DNA of 64,000 nt from Falciphora oryzae (lineage: Eukaryota > Ascomycota > Sordariomycetes > Magnaporthales > Magnaporthaceae). A program made the translations under genes and the position numbers. The notes under the pieces are model-generated. The model was not told where the DNA came from and ran no database searches. It saw only the letters and a list, made by a program, of their open reading frames with translations. Below are positions 10,892 through 22,583 of this stretch, piece after piece; the first letter of the stretch is position 1, and each line of letters starts with the position of its first letter. The DNA lies in NCBI GenBank assembly GCA_000733355.1, contig JNVV01000006.1, positions 1,400,438-1,464,437 on the forward strand, written 5' to 3'.

Positions 10892-12004
10892 GTTTGCGGT
10901 TGACTGAAGACTGCAGACGCCATATTAGATCCAGAATCCGGTTGCGCTGGCGGTGTTCGTGCGGAGGGAGTCGCCAAGGCGGGGAGCGCTATGTCGCGCC
11001 GTGTCGGGGACTCACGTACTCTGGAGGGAAATTATTAAATGGCCACGGCGGCTGTTTGATCCGATCAGAGATAGATCCTTCGCAGAGATTATCGCGTGCG
11101 ACGTCAATGGGGTTTTTGGGGTGGGCGTGGCGGCTCGGGGAGAGTGACGAAAGGCAGTCGTGGGGGGCTGGCTGTGGAAGAGATCATTCATCCCCATGCG
11201 GGTCAAAGTGGGGGGGAAACCCCCTGGCACGACGCGCTTTCTGCTCTCGCGGCGCGTCTCTGCAACCGAGTAAATTGCTTTTTGCCTGCAAGCACTGAAC
11301 GCGGGGCCATCGCTTGGCAGCCTAGGGCAACGCCCAAAATCAGACAATCACATGATTACGTGTCAGGCCTCCACGCCCTGGATCTCGGCTTCTGATCCCT
11401 CGCCCGATTCGGTTTATGCAGGCATCGTCCTGGGCAACCAGCAAATTAGCCTGGTTACGAAAACTCTTGGCAACGAGACAGCTGTGACTGATAATTACAA
11501 TACCACTACTAAATACTAGCGCCTCTATGGCCAGAGGCAGTAAGGGCTTATGTACACCGTACGGTCCCTGGAGACTATGCTCCTCCCTCTTTACGACAAA
11601 TGAAATTCACCATCCCGTCTGTCGGTTTATACAATGATGGTGATGATATTGGTGGTGTGGGGGCTTGCAAGTATGTCTTTGTAAATACCGAGCAAAGCGA
11701 GGAAGGAAGGAGAAGAAGCAATGACTGTAAGAAGCTGAAGAGGCAACAAAGAAAGAGAATAGCAAAGTGAATAAGTAACCCGACCGCTATTCGCCGTTGG
11801 AATGGGTAGATATTCAAAGAAAATTAGATAACGAGGGCGCAAGCCAAAAGATATCATCTCTATCTCGAGAAAAGAAATAGGTAATAATGGGGTGCTGGCA
11901 AGGGAAGTTTGCGCGAGGTTCCGCGAGTGTGAGTGTCGTACGTCGTCATAATCGTGTGCAAATCGTTGCAGTGGATGTGTTCGCTGGTTCCGGGGATCCC
12001 AACG
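10892..12004. other. Intergenic region, 1.1 kb; PCNA promoter with MCB-like cores
   Basis: ACGCGN cores occur at 11092-11097, 11232-11237 and 11252-11257 (first and third on the minus strand), 200-360 bp upstream of the PCNA ATG. The remainder is an AT-richer 3' region of the vezatin-like gene. No ORF has support. Confidence 0.35.
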
Positions 12005-14123
12005 TTATAGGGATGCTCGTCCTGTTGAGGCGCTCTTGCCGTGTCGAGCCTCATTTTTGAGGTTGAGCACGGTTTCTAGCTCTCGGAGCATGAAGCGTCC
12101 GTTCTCGACGCTCTTTCTTGACTCGGCCTTCTTCTCCCGGTCCGCCTTCATCTTGGCTAGCCTTTCTTCCCTCGACAGGGTGCTTCGAGGGCGTGGGAGA
12201 GCGATGGCCTCGAATATCTCTTGATCCGCTTCGGGGCTGCTCTTGCTGGCGAGCGGGGAAGGCTCGCCATTCAGAGCGTTGAGGGCTTCCGCGACACCCC
12301 CTTCATCGACCGTGGTGAGCCCGCTAAGCGAGAGGGCTGGGGACAGTAGGCTGCCAATGGACGATATCCGCTTCTCGTTCCGGTCGATTCCTGATGCCAA
12401 AGCAGTCTTGCCCTCCTCCCAGGCCTGGACCAAGATCTTGAGGTCCTGTCCTATCGAGTCGTACTGGGACATGAGGTTCGGGCCGAGCTCCGACACGTCC
12501 TCAGCCTCGTTCAGCGCGCGGTCCGATTCTTCCCTCAAAAGCGTCATCTTGGCCTGCAGGCCACGAATGCCCGATGAGAGCGAGCTCAGCTTCCTCAGCT
12601 GCGACCTCCACCTCTCCCTTCCGGGCGACAATGGCATCTTGGGGGTGGGGACGACCGGGAATGCTGTAGCTTGGTTAGCGGAGAGCTCTCGATAGCTGTC
12701 AGTGGTGTGTGGCTGGGAATTCTTACATTCTTCCTCTCTTAGGATAGTAGCAAGGCGCTCGTAGGCAGTGCTCGTGGCATCATTGAGGCTTTTGAGACCC
12801 TCCACGACCGTGGTCCACCGCAGAAAGTCCGTCTTGTCTCCGGTGACTTCGAGCGCTAGCAGAGCACAAAGGAATGATTTGCGTAGCGTGTGGAATCTAG
12901 AAGCCACCACCTTGAAGGCTCGCAGAGATTCGAGATCCTCGAGCTCTGTCGCCGTGAAACCCTGCAGTGCATCCGTCATGTCAAGATGACTAATGTCGTA
13001 CATGTCGTAGTACTTTTCCAGGTCCAGTTGCTCCGAGAAGCCCTTGACAACATCGGACGTCTGCATGTACTTGGGCATGCAATCCTCGAAGCATATCCTG
13101 AGCGCCTTGCGCAGCCTTACGCATCGGCGGGTCTGACTTCGCTCGTCCATTCGGCTGATCGGGGGCAACGGAACGCTTCTGCGGCATGGTCAGTATCAGA
13201 TGCTTCCACAAATAACTCGACGCTCGCGAAACACGTTTGCAAGGGGATGTGATCGGCTTACATTCTGTAGCCGCGCGACACGAGCTCCACCTCCTGGATA
13301 AGGGCAACGGCGGCGCTGACAACGCTGTCAAAGTCTTGCGATGCTGTCGTAAATGTTGTGACTTCGGCTAGCGCCTGCTCCCGCACATATCTAATCCAGC
13401 GTTGGCGAATGTATGCGTTTCCCACGCTGGCTGTGAGAGCCACCACGACTAAGCTGGCGAGAACCCGCTTCTTGGTCAGGTGGGAGAAACCTCCGCTGAA
13501 GACCCAGCTCATAGCCCATGCGACGGCGATGGCGCCGGCCACAGTCAAAACAAGACCCGAACCGCCCAGGAGTTGGTTATCCCCAGCCAGGTCCGACTCC
13601 TGGCCAGGGCGCGACGGCGTGTGTTGAGCGCCGAGAATCGAGTGGCCGCCGAGCAGCTGGGATGCGATGACGGTGTAGCGGAACTTCTCGAGGAACTTGG
13701 CATTGTCGGCACGATCGATGCGCGATGCGACTGCACTCTGTAGAAGGAGTGTGTTAGTTGACCTGCTTCGAGAACACGGTGGTGGATGGGAGGCCCCCCG
13801 ACGAGGCCGATAGCAAAGGCACGCAGATGTCTCACCGAATAGCGATTCCGGAAGGATGACGACAACAAGATGTTTTCCGGAGACTCGACGTTCAGGGCGC
13901 CCGGCTTCTTGCGGAAGCGCCTCTTCACGACGGGCAGCCCGCCGGGCGCAAAGGACGCCATTGGCGGGCTGGGCGGGGGGGTGTCGACATTGTACTCGGG
14001 TTCGGTCGGCTGCGCCCAGGTGTGCGTCCCCTGGCCGTCGTCCTCGTCTGTAGCAAATAGCGAGGGTGACGTAGTTAGTAAAGCGAAGAGGTGCGAGATG
14101 GGTGATGTTGTTGCTGGTGCCAT
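12005..14123 (-). CDS. Inp2/vezatin-like peroxisomal myosin-receptor protein
   Basis: Four exons are 14123-13836, 13737-13262, 13178-12727 and 12663-12005, with introns of 98, 83 and 63 bp and frame kept throughout, giving 624 aa. The 63-bp intron has no stop and is a multiple of three, so an unspliced read-through is possible, but it has GTAAGA and CTACAG borders. After a polar N-terminus come two hydrophobic segments at about residues 155-178 (VLTVAGAIAVAWAMSWVF) and 185-203. They are followed by a soluble domain rich in helices (RKALRICFEDCMPKY, DISHLDMTDALQGF, SLRAFKVVASRFHTLRKSFL) that resembles the vezatin/Inp2 myosin-binding family. In yeasts this family links peroxisomes to class V myosin for inheritance. 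The C-terminus is charged and probably coiled coil (SREERLAKMKADREKKAESRK). Family placement is by pattern, and peroxisomal location is inferred from the family. Confidence 0.75.
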
Positions 14124-15479
14124 CTTGGGTTGCGCGATAAAAGGGGCCAGCCCAGTCGTAAAGCTTGAGTTAAAGACAAAGACGGGATAGAAAGGGAACG
14201 AGGGGCCTCAGGAAAACACACCCTTCAGGTACTCAGCCAGCGGGCTCTCGTCAAATACCACGGTCTCCATGAAGATGTCAGGCCAAGTGAAGGCCCCGGC
14301 TGACTGGACAACGCACGGGGAGCCTCTTTGGCTGGATCTGGGCTGTCACGGGCGGGAAACACTTCATCGAGCCAAAGCTACGTCTCCGCCCGTCATCAAT
14401 GCAAGTAGGGACGGGTGGTGCGCAGGTTGGCAGCAGTCGAGTCGGCAGGGCGGGCAGGTCGTTGTCCAGAGTCGCAGGCGCAATGGAATGAGGCGGCGAG
14501 CATCAGTCGCAGTGAATCAACAAGCTCCGGCGACAGGATGCATCAGACGCCCAAAAAAAGAAAAAGGATCGACCAGGTGCCTGGGACGGATCGCAGGTTG
14601 CACAGAGCCGACGACACGACTACCTTGCAGCTTGATCTCATAAGCCGCGGCTCGCAACGTTGCCCAGGCCTTGGACCGACGGCGCCGAACGAAAGGGGGT
14701 GGCGGCGTGTGCTTCTCGATATCCCCGGGGTGGATTGTGCGCCGGGGGTGTGGATGTGTCGTCGACAGCACAGCAAGGGCTGTTCTAGCGAAAAACACTA
14801 ATGTCGGCCGGCGCGGATTGCTGCGACGCCTTCAGCCCAGCACCGTATTTAGCCCGATTGGGGAGGGGCGGAGCGCTGCTGCTGCGGAGGCCGAGCGAGT
14901 AATAAAAACAGCCGAGCAGGGTGTGCACTGGCCCAGAAGACGTGAAGGCATCGGGACCAGACAGGAGAGCCCTGAGCCGTGTTTATTTTGCAATCCAGAG
15001 CGATTTCATGCTTGAGCCAGAACCCTGGCCCTGCCCTGGGGCGTCAGCGGATCATCGTGTGTTCGTCATTTGCCTTCACGTGGGGGAGAGCCCCGTGGCC
15101 CCTTCCTCAGGGCAGGCAATGGCAAATGAGCGCCCGCGCATCCAAACAATCGAAAATAGCGGGCCATCCACTGCAGCCTGCACGGAACCACCGGCGCGGC
15201 GGCAGTGGGAATTTAACATGAAGAGTCAATGGTGGGTGGCCCCAACCAATCCATTGGGTTCTGCACGAGGAGCTCGGGGCAGCTCAGGTCTGTGGACGTC
15301 AATGCTGGACACGCAGCAATGCAGCCCTGTCCTATCGAGCAGCACCACCCTCCCGTTCCTCCACACGCCAGAACATCCATCCCGATTCTCCGTCGACACG
15401 CGCAGACTCGGAGTTTCCCATACCCTGCGACAGATCGAGATTGCAGGGCCCAGCCGTGTCCGCCCGACCTTCTAGAAAA
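14124..15479. other. Intergenic region, 1.4 kb, no supported gene
   Basis: This is the divergent promoter region between the vezatin-like gene and EMC6. Open frames overlap on both strands without domains. Confidence 0.45.
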
Positions 15480-15965
15480 ATGGCGACGGAAAAGGACTAT
15501 CAGATCGCACCGATCGTGCCGGAGTCGGTCATGTACAATACAAAGGTCCGTCCGCTGATTGAGAACCGCCCCGACCCCGACCCTGGCGGTGGTCTGTCCG
15601 CTGGATACGAGAGGAGCTCTCGGTAGCTGACCTGACCCCCCTCCGCTTTCGCGCTGCGCCGCGACGGTCGATAGATCCTCTCCAACCTCCAAACTCTGAC
15701 CGCGTCGCTGTTTGGTGTTGGTGCCGGCATCCTCGGCCTCGAGTCCTACTCGGGCTTCCTCTTCTACGTCGCCTTTACCTACCTCTCGGCCGCCCTCTTC
15801 TACGTCTTCCGCGTCGCCCCCACCTCGCTCGCCGCCGGGAAGGGTCCCTTGGACACCAGCAGATACTTCCGCGGCCCCTACGAGCTGTGGACGAGCGGGC
15901 TGATGAACGGCCTGGCTGGCTTCATATTGACCTGGACGTTGTTCTATGGTCTGGTTCGGGCATGA
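15480..15965 (+). CDS. emc6: ER membrane protein complex subunit 6
   Basis: Exons are 15480-15545 (22 codons ending MYNTK) and 15675-15965. The 129-bp intron starts with a weak GTCCGT donor, ends GATAG and is phase 0, giving 118 aa. The second exon encodes ILSNLQTLTASLFG and then hydrophobic helices AGILGLESYSGFLFYVAF, LSAALFYVF and GLMNGLAGFILTWTLFYG. This matches the compact three-helix EMC6 protein, a core membrane subunit of the ER insertase that inserts tail-anchored and multipass proteins. Size and helix layout match the family. The weak donor is notable, but the NTK|ILSN junction is strongly conserved. Without splicing, translation would stop at TAG 15624. Confidence 0.92.
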
Positions 15966-16352
15966 ACAAAACCACAGGGCTGTGGGCACGCCATTTATCC
16001 ATCGTTTTTGTGTTTCTGCATTCTTGGGGAGTCACTGGCGTCCGGGCTGGTGGGCAATATCGTGACACTTTATGCTCTTGTTTTACATGATCTCCAAAAT
16101 TCAAGGTGGTGAACCGTGACGTGGTGAACCATGCCATGCATATCGTGCTCACTGCTGACCTGCGTACCGTGACACCAATTGCTTCGGCGAGACATGCTCG
16201 AGTCTTTGGTGCATACAAAAACTTCCTGATATTCATTCTCACATACCTATTATAACGAGGTCTATAGAACCAAGGACCTCGCAAAATCCAAAATCAAAGA
16301 ATGTCGCACGAGAAACTAACTCGAGTATAACCAGCTCTCCAACCCGTCCTCA
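15966..16352. other. Convergent 3' intergenic region, 0.39 kb
   Basis: This is the short AT-richer gap between the convergent EMC6 and GTPase genes. No gene is seen. Confidence 0.5.
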
Positions 16353-19010
16353 TCAGTCGACGATCTCAACCACCTTGCCTGAAAATCCTTCCAGCCCGGA
16401 CCTATCATGCCTCCCGCCTTCCAACGCGACAATATGGGATCCCAGCTCGATCCACTCGCGGTTGCCCAATAGCTCAAGTCGCACTTCGACTCCATCCGGC
16501 GCAGATGCCCGCTCACCTCCCGCGGCGCTATCGTCGGGCATCTGTTCCTCGTTCAGATTGAACACGTCGTCAATGTCGCCAGCTGGGACGCTTGCGGAAT
16601 CTGGGGGCGATGTGCCTGCCCCTCCAGTGACACGCAAAACTCTGGCGGCCGCGCGAACACTGGCGACGTAGATGTTCACCAAGCTGCCCACTATTAGGGA
16701 GGCGGCCTCCGGGTCGCGGAATAGCGCAGTGAGCCCGCTTGCGGCCTGGAGCGAGACGGCACCGTCCAGCATATGCTTGCTTGGGATCGCCAGGACCATT
16801 CCTTTTCTGATCTTGGGCACCCTGTGGCTCCCCTGCTGCGGCGGCGCCTCCAACAGGCCGTTCTCGCCTGCGACCTTCCCGCTCGGCACGTCCAGCACGA
16901 GACCGACCGTACCAACCTGACCAGCCTCGAGTGTGAGGACAGGCAGGCGCAGGTTGCGTAGGCTCACCACGCGCGCATTGTGCCACTCACCCTTAATGGT
17001 TGAAGCTGACACGGCGCTCCGGGACGCAATGCGGTTGAGCTCGGTGGCCGACAGATGCGAAATGGAGAGGCCGTAGCTGCCGGGCGACTGTCGACCCTCA
17101 GGAGAAGTTGAGCCCCCGCCGTCATCCTCGTCGGACGGGAACGGCCCGACCACAACCGTGTCCCCAACAGAGAGTTTCCCGAAACGGATGTATCCCGCTA
17201 CTACGGTGCCAACGTCCGTTTGGTCGACTGAGCTCCCACCAACAGAAACATGCGACGCGGGCAGGCTAAATTTGTCCTCGATGTGGAACAGGCTAACGGG
17301 CTGATCTGGATTCAAGGCTGGCCCTGTCAAATCGTAGGCCGTGGGTGCAGGGGGCAGCGGCAATTGCTTCAAAAGGGCGTGCATGAGCCCAATACCTGTC
17401 CCGTTGACTGCGCTGGCGAGCATAATAGGGACGGTGGCGAGAAGGTTGCCGCTCGCCGCCATCTCGCCCACGATCTTTCCAACATTGTCTGTATCCTCCT
17501 GGGGAATCTCAGCCATGTCGGGGTCAGTCTTTCGACCGGGATGGAGCAGTCTCGGGGTCCTGCCGACTTGCTTAATGCTCGACAACACCTTGCCAAGGAT
17601 CCTCTGTAACCCGGACTTGGTACCCTTGTCTATCTTAGTCACGACAATAGCAAGGGGTATTTGCAACCTCAGACACAATTCCAGGTGAGACCTGGCGAGA
17701 TCGACTCCTGCACTCGCCAAGTCGGCCATGTCGTAGGTAGTCGAGGGCGTGCAGACGCCGTTGCCCGCAGGCTCTTCGCAGTCCGCCGCCAAGCAAAGGA
17801 TGGTCCAGTGCGGCGCCCAGCCGACAATGCCACGAAGGATGGTGCGCCGATATCGCGGGTGGCCGGCCGAATCGGACACGAACACTAAACGGCCATCGGC
17901 AGTAAAGTCGTGGATGCCAATCCAGGATTCGATGTTTCTGTTGGAGTAGTTGACAATCTCGCCCCCTTTGTACCCGATGAGCTCCTGCGCAACCGAGCTG
18001 GTCACGCCGGATGCGAGCTCATGCCGATGCCTTAGAAGACTGAGCCTGCTCTTGCCGTGACCATTGTCAAGCGTCCCCGTCGAAAGGGTCCCCAGCAAGG
18101 TGGACTTGCCCGATGTTGTTGGCCCAGTCAGGGTCACTCGCAGTTGGTCTGTAGTCGCGGGGCCGGCGCTGGGGTTCAGTTCAGCCGAGACCAAGCTTGC
18201 CGAAGTGGTCCCGTTCGTATGCTCGCCCCTGTCGAGCTGCTGGTCGGAAGCCCCGAGATTCGGGGTGACGAGGACCTCGGCAACCCAGAGCTCTCCGCGG
18301 TGGACGACCCGGGACGGAGGGTCGTCTAACCACTCGCAGTCGCCAACAATGACCCGGCGCAGGACCTCGGTCACGCACCCCAGGCTCGCTGCCATAATGC
18401 TCAGGTTGGCGATGCTTTCGTCCATCTCGTCCTTGGTGAGACCAACCAGAGTGCCGTCATCGGCCACGCCAATCTCGTACAGGGCGCCCCTAGACTCCTC
18501 CAGACCCGGCAGCGGTTTGCCAGGCTTGACCGACACGGACGAGGCCGCATAGTCATCCGGGAGGTGGGGGATGACAAGCTCCTGGTTGGCGACGGAGGCG
18601 TGGTAGGGCGACGACTGTCGCAGCCTCCAGAACAGCTGGGTCGTGAGCTGCAGGAAACGGGACTGGCGGGTCTGGTTGGACGACGACATGACCACGGCGC
18701 GGTGTTTCAGCAGCGCCTTGGGCTCGGAGGGTGCAGGGCGGGCCTGCTGCGAGCCGGCGATGCGGTTCGTGGTGCTCATGGAGCGGAAAATCCTCCTCTG
18801 ACGGAGGAGCAGGTGCAGCTTGTACTCGGTTGGGCCAAGCTCCGGCTCGGCAGCCAGCTTGGTGACGCCATAGTCCGAGAGCAGGTCGAAGTTGGCGGGG
18901 GCCGGGCCGCGGTCGGACCCAGGAGAGTCCCGCCTTTTCCCCGGATCCGTGGGCTGGAGCCACGGAGACGAGACCCGCGGTGGGTCCGGGTCATAGGTGA
19001 AGACCGACAT
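16353..19010 (-). CDS. GTPBP1/2-like translational GTPase
   Basis: This is a single-exon gene of 885 aa with its ATG at 19010 (MSVFTYDPDPPR). The GTPase core is clear: G1 GPTTSGKST near residue 293, G3 DSAGHPRYRR near 379 and G4 VTKID near 461. The switch-I neighbourhood NGHGKSRLSLLRHRHELASG and the segment VAQELIGYKGGEIVNYS are characteristic of the GTPBP1/GTPBP2 branch of EF-1alpha-like GTPases. Beta-barrel domains II and III follow (VGTVVAGYIRFGKLSVGDTV, then AGQVGTVGLVLDVPSGK). Animal members act in ribosome rescue and mRNA surveillance. The fungal role is not established here. The N-terminal 270 residues are less conserved and low-complexity in places, and Ser/Gly-rich inserts interrupt domain II. 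Identity at the family level is firm. Confidence 0.85.
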   Translation of the reverse strand: MSVFTYDPDPPRVSSPWLQPTDPGKRRDSPGSDRGPAPANFDLLSDYGVTKLAAEPELGPTEYKLHLLLRQRRIFRSMSTTNRIAGSQQARPAPSEPKALLKHRAVVMSSSNQTRQSRFLQLTTQLFWRLRQSSPYHASVANQELVIPHLPDDYAASSVSVKPGKPLPGLEESRGALYEIGVADDGTLVGLTKDEMDESIANLSIMAASLGCVTEVLRRVIVGDCEWLDDPPSRVVHRGELWVAEVLVTPNLGASDQQLDRGEHTNGTTSASLVSAELNPSAGPATTDQLRVTLTGPTTSGKSTLLGTLSTGTLDNGHGKSRLSLLRHRHELASGVTSSVAQELIGYKGGEIVNYSNRNIESWIGIHDFTADGRLVFVSDSAGHPRYRRTILRGIVGWAPHWTILCLAADCEEPAGNGVCTPSTTYDMADLASAGVDLARSHLELCLRLQIPLAIVVTKIDKGTKSGLQRILGKVLSSIKQVGRTPRLLHPGRKTDPDMAEIPQEDTDNVGKIVGEMAASGNLLATVPIMLASAVNGTGIGLMHALLKQLPLPPAPTAYDLTGPALNPDQPVSLFHIEDKFSLPASHVSVGGSSVDQTDVGTVVAGYIRFGKLSVGDTVVVGPFPSDEDDGGGSTSPEGRQSPGSYGLSISHLSATELNRIASRSAVSASTIKGEWHNARVVSLRNLRLPVLTLEAGQVGTVGLVLDVPSGKVAGENGLLEAPPQQGSHRVPKIRKGMVLAIPSKHMLDGAVSLQAASGLTALFRDPEAASLIVGSLVNIYVASVRAAARVLRVTGGAGTSPPDSASVPAGDIDDVFNLNEEQMPDDSAAGGERASAPDGVEVRLELLGNREWIELGSHIVALEGGRHDRSGLEGFSGKVVEIVD

Positions 19011-20494
19011 GGTCAAGCCAGGCTGTCAGGCCCGACTCGCTCACTCAGGGGCGGTGAGACGGGATGAGACCACGGTCAAGCGGCGTTTTCTTGGACCACG
19101 ACAGGTTCCGTCGGAAATACTTGGAGTAAAAAAAGAAAGAGAATGGGTTGCCGACTCAGAACTGCTGCAAGTGTAAGGATATTATTGCATCGCACAGGGT
19201 TATCAAGGCAGAAAATGGCATGTATAATCTTGGGGTCATCTTGAGTCCCTAGGACAGACGGAAGCAGAAGCAAACGGAGGACAAAGCTGCCTAGTCTCGT
19301 CTGGTGGGATCGAATTCAGTCGGTCGACAGGCGCTGGCTGGTGGCTGTTGTGCCTGGATAAGAGGCAAGTGTGAGGGAATCACCGCACGTAGGGAGCAAT
19401 CTTAGGCAGTTGTAGGAGACATCTCGAAGACCTTGGAGACTTTGGAGTGATGTTGAGGTGTAGGAGTGATGTCAGGGACGGAGTTTGGGGGAAAGTGCGT
19501 CGACATAAATTGGACACGGAGTGCCTGGAAACGGACTCGCCTGGGTGCCTTGTGGAGTTGTCAAGATGTCACGCCCCACATGCCGTCCCAGTCACCTCCC
19601 GCGCCTCAGCTCCGAACAGTCAAGGCCTTGATCAGGGGCTCAAGCCTGGGCTGCCGTGAGTCACCAAGGAGGCTCTATTTGCTTCCCGAGGCATTCTACC
19701 AACATGCAAAAGGTTTCTGCCAGGCCATTGATAGAGGCCAACATTCTTTATGGCCGGGGGATGTGGAAATCAAAAATAGCCACCGCAATTGGAGCTCACG
19801 CCTGAACTCAGTCCCAACACCACACCATGCCGTATTCACTATGGGGTTCTCAAGGCGCACATCGAGTGTGAATGCACATGCGCATTACGGAGCAGTACAC
19901 GCCCAGACGTCTTGGTCGGCAGGTCGGGTGGCTCGCTATGGCTCGCGCGGGCAGCAGGTCCAATTTTGCTCCATCCCTGAGTTCCAGGCGCTCGCTGTTC
20001 CAAGCAGCGCGCGTCGCAGGCGGCGTAGTCAACCGCTAGCCGTGGCCGTGCCTGCAGCCGAAAGAGGCTGGGGCTGATTATTGGGCCTGGGAAGCCTGAG
20101 TCTTGCCACTCCCAATTGAACACCTCACTGCCCAACTGGACCCTTTCTTTTGCACTTGGAGGGGTGGCCCCACACTGCCCTCCAGCTCGAAACGCCATTC
20201 AAAACGCGGACCCAGGCATGCCACCAAGGGCCAGCGACTAAGGGACTGCCCAAACCACAAAGGTCCCTAAAAGTGTTCTGTATTCCTACTCCGCCTTTCC
20301 CTGGAAGCCGCCGACCTATTCTTCCTTTCTGCTCACCACCTCCAGAATTCCATCGACAGCTGCAAACGCTTTTCCCACCGTGCCCATCTCCGAAACAAAT
20401 TCGTTTACAAGCATCCAGCGACTGGACCTGGATTGCCCCGCTGACCGACAGACCTCTCCCCGACCCAACCCGGCATTTCGCCACAGTCCTCAAC
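19011..20494. other. Intergenic region, 1.5 kb
   Basis: This is the divergent promoter region of the GTPase gene and Sec9. The frame of Sec9 stays open back to 20150 without conservation and is treated as 5' leader. Confidence 0.45.
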
Positions 20495-21957
20495 ATGAAG
20501 AAGTTCCTCGGAAGAAAGAAGAGCCCGAACCAGTCGGCCGACGAGAACCCGTATGCCCAAGAGCCCGCCAACGACCCCTATGCCTACCAGCAGAGCTCCA
20601 ACGAGAAGGTGCTCATGTCCCACCCCGGCGGTCTGCCTAGCGGTCCACGAGGCGGCCGTCCTGGCGGTGTCGGCCTTCCCGGTGGCCCTGCGCCCCGTGG
20701 TCCCTCGAGCGCGGCCAGCAGCATGAGCGGGCCCTCTCCGTCATACAACCAACAAGCACCACCACAGCAGAGCTCTGGGTACGGCAATGACCGTTACGGC
20801 GCCTCGGGCGGCTATGGCTCGTCAAACAGATACGGAGACTCCAACCCGTACGGCGGCGGTGCCGCCCCCGCGAGGGGTGGCCAGAACGACAGCCCCGCCG
20901 GTGGGCGTCGCCCTGGTGGCTATGGAGGCATGTCGCGTGATGACGACGGTGCCGGGAGGGATGCTCTTTTCGGAGGCGCCAAGGACAGGGTTCAGAATGC
21001 GCCGCCCGGCAGGGCTCCCAACGGGGGTGGCTACGGGGCCGGAGGATACGGTGCGTCTCAGGGAGGCTATGGCGGGGCGCCATCGGACGGCCCGACGGGC
21101 AACAAGTACGGCGGCTACGGTGAGGAGCGTGAGCTCACCGAGCAGGAGCAAATCAAACTGGAGGAACGGGAGATGGCGCGGCAAATCGACCAGGAGCGAG
21201 ATGCGACGGTCGACACGGGCCACAGGATCCTGGGCATCATCAACAGCACGATCGAGACGGCCAACGGCACGCTGCAGAACATGGCGCAGCAAGACGAGCG
21301 TCTGCGCAACACGGAGAGGAACCTGGACCTGGCAGAAATCCACAACCGCACTGCCCAGGAGAAGACGAAGGAGCTGAAGCACTACAACCGCAGCTTGTGG
21401 AACCCCGGCAATCCTTTCATGACCAAGTCGAAGAAGGAGCAGCGGGAGCGCAAGTTCATGGAGGACCAGGAGAAGGACCGGGAACGGCGCGAGGAAACGC
21501 TCCTGGACGCCCATCAGTCTCAGGCCAAGTACGAGCGCGACATGCGTGACATCCAGGAGTCCATGAACAACCGCAGGGCTTTGGGCCTGTCGTCGTCCCA
21601 GACGGCCGCCAGCAACAACAAGTTTGTCTTCGACGAATCGGATGAGGAAGACGACAACCCCGAAAACATGGCGCTCCGGGCAGACCGACGAGCCAAGGAA
21701 GACGAAATCAACAATGTCATCATGCCGGGCATGGAGCAGGGTGTCGCAACTCTCAACCAGATCGCGCGCACCTTTGGTCAGCGCGTCGAGGAATCTAACA
21801 AGCTCATTGACAGGATCGGTGATAAGGTAAGGCCTTTGTTACTCTCCATTCTCTGGCGTGCTACAACGCTGACTGCGTCTTACCTTCTCTACAGAGCGAC
21901 AAAGTCGACATGGGCGTTCGCACCAACCGCCGTAAGCTCGATGATATACTGAAATAA
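20495..21957 (+). CDS. sec9: Sec9/SNAP-25-family plasma-membrane t-SNARE
   Basis: Exons are 20495-21826 and 21895-21957, with a 68-bp intron (GTAAGG donor, CTACAG acceptor, phase 0), giving 464 aa. The intron lies inside the second SNARE helix, so reading through it would destroy the C-terminus. The protein starts MKKFLGRKKSPNQ. About 200 residues rich in Gly, Pro, Ser, Tyr and Asn follow, with repeated GGYG-type motifs. The Qb SNARE motif is at about 230-295 (ATVDTGHRILGIINSTIETA) and the Qc motif at 390-464 (MEQGVATLNQIARTFGQRV). Sec9 pairs with Sso1 and Snc1 homologues to drive exocytic vesicle fusion at hyphal tips and septa. There is no transmembrane segment, as expected for the family, and no palmitoylation Cys cluster is evident between the two helices. 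Confidence 0.93.
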
Positions 21958-22583
21958 GATAAAAAAAAGTGCCGAGGCGAGGTACACAGTATTAGATGTA
22001 AAGGAGGCCGTGCCACTTGCTCTTCAAGGGGTTTGAGACCCAGGAGCAGTCCGCCCTCGCATGGGTTGCTGCTCTCAATAGCAAGTCGGTCGATGTTTGC
22101 ACGTGCCAATGATTATTCCCGTCGTTTAGATTGCTGCATGGTTGGTTGTTGTCTGGGTTTGTTCACGTTGGCTAGGTAGTTTTGCATTATCTCGACATCA
22201 AATTTCTGTTGTCCTTCTTCGACAGTCACACCATGATATGAGTGCTCCCAAAGCCGAACGCCCGTCAACAACCCGAAACCTCACGACTGAGATATATTGA
22301 ACGGACATTTGCTTGTGGTGAAGAACCAATGATGCTGGCCTTCGAGCAATGGCGGCTAGGTGGGTCTGGGTCCCAGGCTCCCTGATCGTGCAGCTTAAAA
22401 ATGTGGGGCTGTGCACTATCCTTGTGCAGTCCCTGAAAAAGAAGAAAAAATGCCACTCCAAGGTTCGATCCGGCCACCAAGACCAGAGAGAGAAAGAGAA
22501 GTGCATAATAATTTGGACGCACTCGGCAGCCTCGAGTACTTAACTCGTACACTGCATCGTCAGCTTGAATAGTCCTTCAGACC
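21958..22583. other. Intergenic region, 0.6 kb
   Basis: This is the Sec9 3' region and helicase promoter. A B-box-like GGTTCGATCC at about 22461 has no supporting tRNA fold. Confidence 0.45.

Noticed and set aside
22455..22475. GGTTCGATCC, a perfect tRNA B-box
   Set aside because: The flanking five-base stems do not pair and no acceptor stem or A-box is found at the right distance.
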